This document shows, one piece after another, positions 7,330 to 13,000 of a stretch of DNA of 13,000 bases. The position numbers and the translations under genes were made by a program. Source of the stretch: Thermotogae bacterium (GTDB lineage: Bacteria; Thermotogota; Thermotogae; B3-G13); assembly GCA_015486095.1 (NCBI GenBank), contig WFSK01000258.1, positions 1 to 13,000 on the forward strand. Direction: 5' to 3'. The first letter of the stretch is position 1. Each line of letters opens with the position of its first letter. Below the pieces are notes generated by a model. It was not told the DNA's origin, made no database searches, and saw only the letters and a program-made list of their open reading frames with translations.

Positions 7330-7719
7330 ATGAAGATATATTGTGACGGAGGTGCTATAGTTGGTAAGAATATAGGGGCCTGTGCATTTGTAGTGGTAGA
7401 AAATGGGAAAACAGTGGCAAGATTCGTACGCCTTCTTAAGGATGCTACGAACAATATAGCAGAATATGAGGGTCTGTTGGATGCTATTTCATTCGCCTTG
7501 CGTTATTTTCCCACCAAGAAGATAACGTTTTTACTCGATAGCGAATTGGTTGTAAAACAGGTAAGTGGAGAATACAAAGTTAAGAGTAGACATCTTCAAC
7601 CCTTGCATGAGAAAGTCACCTCCTCGCTGAAAAAGGAATGGAAGGTATCCCATATTCCTCGCTCTCTCAATCGCAAAGCGGATGAGATGGTTAAATCGAT
7701 TCTCAAAGAGTGCCACTGA
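7330..7719 (+). CDS. rnhA: Ribonuclease HI (archaeal/plant-type, RVT_3 family)
   Basis: RNase HI cleaves the RNA strand of RNA-DNA hybrids and helps clear R-loops and primers. The 129 aa product carries all four acidic residues: D6 in YCDGGA, E45 in TNNIAEYEGLL, D70 in FLLDSELVVKQVSGEYKVK, and D118 in IPRSLNRKADEMV. The AEYEGL and ELVVKQ-SGEYKVK wording is that of the short bacterial/archaeal RVT_3 branch, which lacks the basic protrusion of the E. coli enzyme. No N-terminal hybrid-binding domain is present. The ATG lies 10 bases after the preceding stop, with only a weak GGTGATG upstream. Its own last codons are followed by the non-coding gap 7720-7829. Confidence 0.92.
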   Translation: MKIYCDGGAIVGKNIGACAFVVVENGKTVARFVRLLKDATNNIAEYEGLLDAISFALRYFPTKKITFLLDSELVVKQVSGEYKVKSRHLQPLHEKVTSSLKKEWKVSHIPRSLNRKADEMVKSILKECH

Positions 7720-7829
7720 TCAAATGTGTGATCCATTATTCATCTATGCAGTACTCATTCTTCGCACCAATCCATTATCCTTTAGGGGCGATCATAGGTG
7801 TTATAATATTGTGGAGGAGAGAATTTGAC
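7720..7829 (+). other. Intergenic gap, largest non-coding stretch of the + strand run
   Basis: This 110 base segment separates rnhA from the YqeG fusion. An open frame from GTG 7710 runs through it, but the encoded 40 residues do not resemble the YqeG family and the better start is ATG 7830. It holds an extended -10 box near its end. No terminator-like hairpin with a T run was seen after rnhA. Confidence 0.6.
7799..7807 (+). promoter_or_regulatory. Extended -10 promoter element upstream of the YqeG fusion
   Basis: TGTTATAAT is a perfect TGnTATAAT extended -10 box. The -35 region at usual spacing (about 7779-7785) is poor, as is common for extended -10 promoters. Transcription would start near 7814, giving a leader of only about 16 bases that begins inside the purine-rich GGAGGAGA (7813-7820) used as ribosome binding site. 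It would allow the downstream three genes to be expressed apart from the division genes. Confidence 0.5.
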
Positions 7830-8852
7830 ATGCGGAGGAGATTTTTACCAAACGAACAAACTCATTCAATATTTACAATAGACTATGAACGGCTCAAAAG
7901 AATGAATTACAAGATTATTCTCTTTGATCTGGATAATACTCTTTTTCCTTGGAAGCGTTTTTACAGTAGAGATGGGACTCAAGAGTTATTTGAGAGATTA
8001 AATGATATGGGATTCAGAATAGCGATCGTTACCAACGCAAGATTCGAGCGAGTCGAAAAGATTTCCAATTTCTTAGAAGGAAAGGATAAGATATATAAAG
8101 TATATCCGAGACTCCATAAACCATTTAAAGAAAAGATGATGAGTGTATTAGCAGAAATGGAAATAGAACCAGAGAGATGTGTAATGGTGGGAGATTTACT
8201 CTTTACCGATATACTTCTGGGAAACAGATTGGGAATGTATACTATTCTGGTTACTCCTTTCAGTGACCTCACTTCACCGGTGATAAAAGTCATGCATTAT
8301 CTCGAGCGTTTTACTTATTATACACTCTCCTATACCATAGGAAAGTTGGAAAGGATCTTCAATGCTTTATCGGCAGATGAACAATATCCTTCTGTATACA
8401 GTGTAAACTATGAGAAATTAAAGGAGTGGGGATATGATTGCCTTGTGTTCGACTTCGATAATACCCTTGCTCCTCGTGGTTCTGTCAGTGTACCGGCATC
8501 TGTACTTTCCCTGTTCAGGAATCTTAAGGGTAAGGGGTTTAAAGTCAGTGTTCTCTCAAACGGTATGAAAGCGAGATTGAACAGGATAAGCAAACAATTC
8601 GGTAATGGTATTCAAGTAATAGGAGGTGCTAAGAAGCCACTTAAAGGGGTAATGAATAAAGTCTTCGAACAAACGGGGAGCGTGCCTGAAAAAACTGTGA
8701 TAATAGGAGATCAAGTTTTTACCGACATCTTGTTGGGAAAGAAGATGAAGTGTTATACCATACTCGTTGAGCCCGTTTCGAAAAAAGATCTTTTTCATAC
8801 CAAGATTTTGCGCCTCTTGGAAAAACCGTTCAGGAGAAGATTGAAATGTTAA
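7830..8852 (+). CDS. Tandem fusion of two YqeG-family HAD phosphatase domains
   Basis: YqeG proteins are HAD-superfamily (IIIA) phosphatases related to the Gep4 phosphatidylglycerophosphatase; bacterial members are usually single domains of about 170 aa. This 340 aa product holds two complete copies. Copy 1: DLDNT (D33, D35), T68 in IVTNA, K97 in HKP, and GDLLFTD (D122, D127). Copy 2: DFDNT (D208, D210), S243 in VLSNG, K269 in KKP, and GDQVFTD (D294, D299). Each copy is preceded by the same lead-in (IDYERLKRMNY at 17-27, VNYEKLKEWGY at 192-202), so the whole unit was duplicated. All four HAD motifs are intact in both, so both could be active. The start is ATG 7830, where the family lead-in begins and GGAGG lies 12 bases upstream; GTG 7710 is an in-frame alternative. 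The substrate is not known: a phospholipid or nucleotide phosphate is possible. It overlaps the next gene by 7 bases. Confidence 0.85.
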   Translation: MRRRFLPNEQTHSIFTIDYERLKRMNYKIILFDLDNTLFPWKRFYSRDGTQELFERLNDMGFRIAIVTNARFERVEKISNFLEGKDKIYKVYPRLHKPFKEKMMSVLAEMEIEPERCVMVGDLLFTDILLGNRLGMYTILVTPFSDLTSPVIKVMHYLERFTYYTLSYTIGKLERIFNALSADEQYPSVYSVNYEKLKEWGYDCLVFDFDNTLAPRGSVSVPASVLSLFRNLKGKGFKVSVLSNGMKARLNRISKQFGNGIQVIGGAKKPLKGVMNKVFEQTGSVPEKTVIIGDQVFTDILLGKKMKCYTILVEPVSKKDLFHTKILRLLEKPFRRRLKC

Positions 8853-10534
8853 AGAATAGTAATGCCATAAGGATATCGCTTCCTATACTCATCATTTTCT
8901 CTTCCTTCATATTTGGTGTATATAGCTTTGGAGGTGTCATTTATTTGGAAAAGAGCATCAAAGAAGGGATATCTCAAGGCGTTATGCCCGTTAGAACACT
9001 AACCGATGAAGGCACGAGATATGTCTTTATGATCTGTGAGGGAAGCGGTAATGTATTGATATACGATAAAGATTCGGGAACAATCATCAAAAGTGTAAAA
9101 GTAGGAAGGTTTCCTTGGGATGGGGTTCTGTTCAAAGGTATGTTATTCATCAACGATGGCTTTGATAAGAGCATATCGATCGTCGAAACGAAAACCTTCC
9201 GTGTGGTTAAGCGATTTGAAGGAAATTATGATGGATTTTACTTTTCCTTGGATGGTAAGGTCCTCTATTTCGATGATGGGGGAAAGAAGAAGAAATTTGA
9301 TCCAGGTAACCTGAGTTTAGTAACACCCCCCAATCTACCTCCTCTGATATCTTCCAAAGCATATTTAACCCCCTCAAAGATGGTCTATAAGATCGATTCT
9401 GGTACTATGCAAATAGAGATAAAAGATGTGTTCTCTAATGAGAAAACTATGAAGTTAAGATTTCCAGGCATACCTACTGCTCTTTTCGAATATAACGGTA
9501 GACTTTATGTACTCGACAAGGCAACGTTTACACTCGACGAATGTAAGGTGGGTGAACGATCTATATATGTAGAAAAGAGTTATGAACTGAACAATATTCC
9601 ATTGGACATGACATTCGATCCCCTCAGGAAGGAAATATATGTTTCAGAAGGGAACTCACATCTTATGGTCTTCGATCTGAATACGCTAAATGTGAAGAAA
9701 GAGATCATTTTAGGGATATATCCAACGGATATGGCTTTTTACAACACACATCTCCTGGTTTTGGGGATGCTTTCCAATATTCTGTATGATATAGGTGACA
9801 GGAGAGTGATTCATAAGATATCCCTGCCATCCTTTTTACCTCAACATATTGTAGTAGATGAAAAGAATGGAATCGCATATATATCGGAATTCGGTAGTTT
9901 AGTGGATGTGATAGATCTATTCACAAAACTCACTATAAGACATATAAGGCTAAATATGCCTGCAGTTCAATTAGCCTACGATGAATCTAAAGATGTGTTG
10001 TACATTCTAACAGGAACACACGAGATCGAAATCTTTAACCTAACAAAGGGTTTTATCGCTTCGAGGCATCTGGGAATAACGCCAAAGAAGATCATAACGA
10101 ATGGAAAAGATGTATACATCATGTCCAACACATCGATAGAGAAGTACGATTGGCGATTGGATACTCTGGAATCAAGAGAGCAATTCGACTTTACTCTTAC
10201 AGATACAGTTCTTACAGGGGATTCGAAAATATATGTAGCGGGTGATGGGACACTGAATGTCTATGATATAAGTACATTTGGGAAGAAGTTAAAAAAAACC
10301 ATTCCAATAGAGGGAACTATAAATACTCTCTGTTATTATAAAGGAAAGCTATTCGTGGGAGAGGGAGAACTGCGACGTATTATAGTAGTCGATACTCATT
10401 TGGACAGGATTGTAGATCTCATACCTCTGGAAAGAGAATTCGAAAAGATGGTAGTAAAGGGGGGCTATCTCTACACTTTGAGCACATCTGGAGGATACGT
10501 GGAGTGGAAGAATTATGAAGAAGCAAACATGTGA
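8846..10534 (+). CDS. Signal-anchored multi-blade beta-propeller protein (YVTN/YncE-like)
   Basis: The specific function is not recognised. The 562 aa product has an N-terminal hydrophobic segment (about 9-28) fitting a signal peptide or anchor without a clear lipobox, so most of it is likely outside the membrane. The rest is built of roughly 40-residue repeats, each with a strand such as LYV/IYV/LYI, then a V/I-x-V-x-D strand and a T/N-L-turn, as in YVTN propellers. Examples are NVLIYDKDSGTIIKSVKVG (69-87), KEIYVSEGNSHLMVFDLNTL, and KDVLYILTGTHEIEIFNL. I count about 13 such units from residue 47 to the end, more than one seven-bladed propeller, so two stacked propellers are likely. No catalytic motif was seen. 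AGGAG (8832-8836) lies 9 bases before the ATG. The end overlaps the histidine kinase gene by 20 bases, suggesting coupled translation and possibly a shared sensory role. Confidence 0.8.
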   Translation: MLKNSNAIRISLPILIIFSSFIFGVYSFGGVIYLEKSIKEGISQGVMPVRTLTDEGTRYVFMICEGSGNVLIYDKDSGTIIKSVKVGRFPWDGVLFKGMLFINDGFDKSISIVETKTFRVVKRFEGNYDGFYFSLDGKVLYFDDGGKKKKFDPGNLSLVTPPNLPPLISSKAYLTPSKMVYKIDSGTMQIEIKDVFSNEKTMKLRFPGIPTALFEYNGRLYVLDKATFTLDECKVGERSIYVEKSYELNNIPLDMTFDPLRKEIYVSEGNSHLMVFDLNTLNVKKEIILGIYPTDMAFYNTHLLVLGMLSNILYDIGDRRVIHKISLPSFLPQHIVVDEKNGIAYISEFGSLVDVIDLFTKLTIRHIRLNMPAVQLAYDESKDVLYILTGTHEIEIFNLTKGFIASRHLGITPKKIITNGKDVYIMSNTSIEKYDWRLDTLESREQFDFTLTDTVLTGDSKIYVAGDGTLNVYDISTFGKKLKKTIPIEGTINTLCYYKGKLFVGEGELRRIIVVDTHLDRIVDLIPLEREFEKMVVKGGYLYTLSTSGGYVEWKNYEEANM

Positions 10535-12092
10535 AAAGCTGTTAAAAGATATACGGGATTCTTATTTAAGACTTCAACAAAGAATCATGTCTTTCACGAG
10601 AAGCATTTTGGGGATCGTAACCGTGGATGAGATTGTCCGGTTTTTGGGAAATCATATAAAGGAGATGCTGGACTACGACTCCATTGGGTTTGTGATCTAC
10701 AGAGATGAAGGAGAAGATTACCGTTATCTGAATGGAAATAGGGAAGAGATACTCCAATTTTTGGAGAAGGAAGAAAGCAAAGAATTTGTAGAATGGGCGC
10801 TGGAGCATCACAAAGTTTCTGCTTTCGATATAGAAGAGAATAGATGTGTTATCGTATTACCGCTGTTACGCCCAAAGAGAAAACTTGGATTCACAGTACT
10901 ATTCGTATCCAAAAGGGCATCTGAACTAACTTCAGAAGATTTAGATCTGTTGAATTTCTCCTCACTTCAAGGTAGTATATTATTGGAATCCACACTCATG
11001 TACGAGACCCTCCAGAAGTCTGAAGAAGCAGTTAGGGCGCTAAAAAATTACTTTCAAAGCATCTTGAATACGTTAGATACCATGGTCCTGGTGTTTTCAA
11101 AGGATAAGAAAGTTAAATTTGCCAATTCGACTGCCTTAGCCACATTTAACATAAAGGATGAAAAGGACATAAGTGCTCTCTTGAGTGAACCTCTTTCGAA
11201 AGAGGTGGGTGCACTCATAGATAGAACCATCTCGACCAGGGAATTCGAGAGTAAAGAAGTGGAAGTTCCCTCTCGTGATGATACATCAGCTTTATGGAGT
11301 TTGAAATGTCTGCCCTTAAAAAGTGAAAAGGGAGAAGAATATCTTCTCGTATTAGAAGATATAACGAATACCAAGGAAGTGGAAAGACTTAGGAAGTTGG
11401 ATAGGTTGAAGTCTAATTTCTTATCATCTATTTCTCATGAGCTTCGTACACCACTTGCCAGTATAAAGGCATATGTAGAGACGTTGAGTGATTCAGCAGG
11501 AGAGATAGATTCGAATACCGAAAGAGATTTCCTGGCAACGATATACAAAGAAAGTGAGCATCTAGAAAGACTTTTAGATGAATTGTTAGATTTCTCTTCT
11601 ATCGAGAGGGGAGAGTTAAGGATAAAGAAAGAGGAAGTAGATCTCGTAGAAACATTAAATGAGATAGTTTCGCAGTTTGAGGAAAGGGCCAATAGGAAAG
11701 GAGTATCTTTGATAACGGCATTCGAAGACACGAATTTGAAGATAATGGCAGATCCTCGACGTATAAAACAGGTCTTTACTAATCTGATAGATAACGGTGT
11801 AAAATATGCCAAGCGTGAAGGGAAGAGTAGATTCGTGAAGATCATGGAAAGGGTAACCGGAGAGGAAGTTACGATCGTAATAGAAGATAATGGAATAGGT
11901 ATATCTGAGGAAGAATTACCACATATATTCGAACGCTTCTTCAGAGGAAATGAATATGCCTATACTGTTGAAGGAAGTGGGTTAGGGCTTTCAATCGCTA
12001 AGATCATCGTGGAAGCCCATGGCGGTAAGATATGGGTGGAGAGTACAGTAAATGAAGGGAGTAAATTTTACGTAAAATTACCTCTAAGATAA
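10515..12092 (+). CDS. Soluble GAF-PAS sensor histidine kinase
   Basis: A two-component sensor kinase that would autophosphorylate on His and pass phosphate to a response regulator. The 525 aa product has no hydrophobic helix, so it is cytosolic. In order: a GAF-like domain (about 28-160, including LDYDSIGFVIY and a central VIVLPL strand), a coiled linker (165-180), a PAS-like domain (about 181-283, ending LLVLEDIT), the HisKA dimerisation helix with H308 in FLSSISHELRTPLASIKAY, then the HATPase_c domain. The latter has the N box (N423, N427), G1 EDNGIGI (457-463), F box HIFERFFRG (470-478) and G2 GSGLGLSIAKI (487-497), all intact. No response regulator gene is adjacent, so it is an orphan here. 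The ATG lies inside the end of the propeller gene; GGAG at 10501 or GGAAG at 10506 may serve as ribosome binding site. The ligand of the GAF/PAS domains cannot be read. Confidence 0.93.
   Translation: MKKQTCEKLLKDIRDSYLRLQQRIMSFTRSILGIVTVDEIVRFLGNHIKEMLDYDSIGFVIYRDEGEDYRYLNGNREEILQFLEKEESKEFVEWALEHHKVSAFDIEENRCVIVLPLLRPKRKLGFTVLFVSKRASELTSEDLDLLNFSSLQGSILLESTLMYETLQKSEEAVRALKNYFQSILNTLDTMVLVFSKDKKVKFANSTALATFNIKDEKDISALLSEPLSKEVGALIDRTISTREFESKEVEVPSRDDTSALWSLKCLPLKSEKGEEYLLVLEDITNTKEVERLRKLDRLKSNFLSSISHELRTPLASIKAYVETLSDSAGEIDSNTERDFLATIYKESEHLERLLDELLDFSSIERGELRIKKEEVDLVETLNEIVSQFEERANRKGVSLITAFEDTNLKIMADPRRIKQVFTNLIDNGVKYAKREGKSRFVKIMERVTGEEVTIVIEDNGIGISEEELPHIFERFFRGNEYAYTVEGSGLGLSIAKIIVEAHGGKIWVESTVNEGSKFYVKLPLR
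11189..11206. repeat. Perfect 18-bp palindrome inside the kinase gene
   Basis: ACCTCTTTCGAAAGAGGT reads identically on both strands. Outer arms GAGTG (11183-11187) and CACTC (11212-11216) can extend a hairpin with internal mismatches. It lies in the PAS-coding part. A role as operator or RNA hairpin is possible but unproven; chance is not excluded. Confidence 0.6.
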
Positions 12093-12106
12093 TCTCACTT
12101 GTTGGA

Positions 12107-12949
12107 TCAAATGCCACCGAAACCGGAAAGGACTATTCCCTTGATGTAGTATCTTTGAAGATATAGGAATAAACCTACAACTGGTATAACCTGTAGAACT
12201 AATCCTGCCAATATGAGATTTTGATTTTCGAGGGTGGAGAATGCAAGAGAAAGACGTGATAACCCAACAGGTATGGTCATGATCTCTGGAGCAGAAGACG
12301 TTATGATTAAGGGCCACATAAAGGAATTCCATTGTCCGATAAAAGTTAGTATCCCCAGAGTTGCCAACGCAGGTTTAGCCAGGGGTAATATTATCATAGA
12401 AAATATCTTCAATTGAGAGGCTCCATCTATTTTGGCGACATCGATTAATTCGTTCGGTATAGTAACTATGAATTGACGAAGAAGAAATATACCATACCCA
12501 CTTACCACAAAGGGTGCTATGAGTGATAATCTGCTGTGCAGCCATCCAAATTGCTTCATCAAGTAAAAAACTGGGATTAGGAAGAGAAATGCTGGGAACA
12601 TCATGGTTGCCAATACAAATCTAAATAGGATGCGATTACCGATAAAACGAAGTTTAGCAAAAGAATAACCGGCTAAGCTGCTTGTTATGAGAACTAAAAC
12701 TGTAACTGCAGTAGATACGATCAAACTATTCATATAATATTTCCACATTGGGATCTTCTTAAAGACTTCTACATAATTATGCCATTGCGGAGAATGTGGA
12801 AACCATTTAGGAGGCATTGAAATGAATTCCTGGGGAGTCATCAAAGATGCTGAAATGAGCCAATAGAATGGCAATATCATGAAGAAGCCTGCCGTGAAAA
12901 GAAAGATATATTTTACAATGGTAATAACTCTTTTTTCTCCTTTACTCAT
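12107..12949 (-). CDS. Carbohydrate ABC transporter permease, MalG/UgpE type
   Basis: This is one of two inner-membrane subunits of a CUT1-type sugar importer, working with a MalF-type partner, a binding protein and an ATPase. The 280 aa product has six predicted membrane segments (about 13-34, 73-95, 107-132, 142-162, 189-210, 245-265). Seen: the family opening FMILPFYWLISASLMTPQEF, the NSLIVST start of helix 2, and the EAA loop ELIDVAKIDGASQLKIFSMI (167-186) with invariant G176 followed by LP (189-190). The EAA core reads DVA instead of EAA, a tolerated variant. WNSFMWPLI (207-215) and the C-terminal YYIKGIVLSG are also typical. The ATG overlaps the end of the upstream reading frame in ATGAGTAA. 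The substrate cannot be named from the permease alone. It converges on the kinase gene with 14 bases between stops. Confidence 0.93.
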   Translation of the reverse strand: MSKGEKRVITIVKYIFLFTAGFFMILPFYWLISASLMTPQEFISMPPKWFPHSPQWHNYVEVFKKIPMWKYYMNSLIVSTAVTVLVLITSSLAGYSFAKLRFIGNRILFRFVLATMMFPAFLFLIPVFYLMKQFGWLHSRLSLIAPFVVSGYGIFLLRQFIVTIPNELIDVAKIDGASQLKIFSMIILPLAKPALATLGILTFIGQWNSFMWPLIITSSAPEIMTIPVGLSRLSLAFSTLENQNLILAGLVLQVIPVVGLFLYLQRYYIKGIVLSGFGGI

Positions 12950-13000
12950 ATCCTTTTATACCACCTTTCTTAAAGATTTGTAATACTATAAGAGTTATAC
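12942..13000 (-). CDS. C-terminus of probable MalF/UgpA-type ABC permease (partial)
   Basis: On the - strand the last 18 codons before TAA at 12942-12944 read ITLIVLQIFKKGGIKGYE. A hydrophobic helix end followed by a basic stretch and a final Y-E is typical of MalF/UgpA permease C-termini. It overlaps the MalG-type gene by 8 bases (ATGAGTAA), the usual malF-malG arrangement. The rest lies beyond the window. The AAGGTGG inside its end may be the ribosome binding site of the downstream permease. Confidence 0.7.
   Translation of the reverse strand, partial: ITLIVLQIFKKGGIKGYE

Noticed and set aside
7710..7829. N-terminal 40-residue extension of the YqeG fusion from GTG 7710
   Set aside because: It would overlap the end of rnhA, has no ribosome binding site, does not resemble the family, and runs through a perfect extended -10 box. 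ATG 7830 matches the start of the repeated lead-in segment.
11435..11845. 136-codon open frame on the - strand within the histidine kinase
   Set aside because: Ser-rich shadow of the HisKA and HATPase coding sequence, with no family resemblance.
1..13000. CRISPR array, tRNA/rRNA genes, insertion sequences, phage genes
   Set aside because: No repeated spacer pattern, no cloverleaf-like sequence, no transposase or integrase motif and no flanking terminal repeats were seen; nearly all of the window is ordinary protein-coding sequence.

Overview
The window looks like chromosomal core DNA from a member of the Thermotogota, or a close relative. FtsA and FtsZ resemble, from memory, the Thermotoga maritima proteins: FtsZ opens with an M-x-F-[DE]-[LM]-D-type N-terminus, and FtsA has an Asn-Leu-Gly variant of the phosphate-2 loop. 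An ftsA-ftsZ-pilB order also fits that phylum. Codon use is rich in AGA/AGG and ATA. The genus cannot be settled from sequence reading alone.

Layout. Eleven genes run on the + strand from base 1 to 12092 with very small gaps or overlaps. (1) A division/cell-wall block of murB (5' end cut by the window edge), an ftsQ/divIB-like gene, ftsA and ftsZ. (2) A pilB-type ATPase with a c-di-GMP-binding-type N-terminus, a CheX-like protein that has lost its catalytic Asn, and a membrane-anchored protein with three repeated beta-sandwich domains. (3) A ribonuclease HI, then, after the only sizeable non-coding gap on this strand (7720-7829, with an extended -10 promoter), a tandem fusion of two YqeG-type HAD phosphatase domains. 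(4) A signal-anchored protein with about 13 beta-propeller blades, whose end overlaps a soluble GAF-PAS histidine kinase. (5) On the - strand, converging on the kinase with only 14 bases between the stop codons, a MalG-type sugar ABC permease, and at the window edge the last 18 codons of what is probably its MalF-type partner.

How they may work together. MurB makes the UDP-MurNAc precursor, FtsQ/FtsA/FtsZ build the division machinery, and PilB drives type IV pilus extension. The PilB, CheX-like and three-repeat genes form a compact block that could link nucleotide or phospho-signalling to pilus or envelope function; this is inference from context. The propeller protein and kinase overlap by 20 bases and are probably translationally coupled. 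The permease pair belongs to a separate carbohydrate-uptake operon entering from the right.

No rRNA, tRNA, CRISPR array, insertion sequence or phage gene was seen. There is no gene-free stretch over 300 bases. The least familiar material is the degenerate CheX-like protein with the three-repeat protein, the double YqeG protein, and the long propeller/kinase pair.
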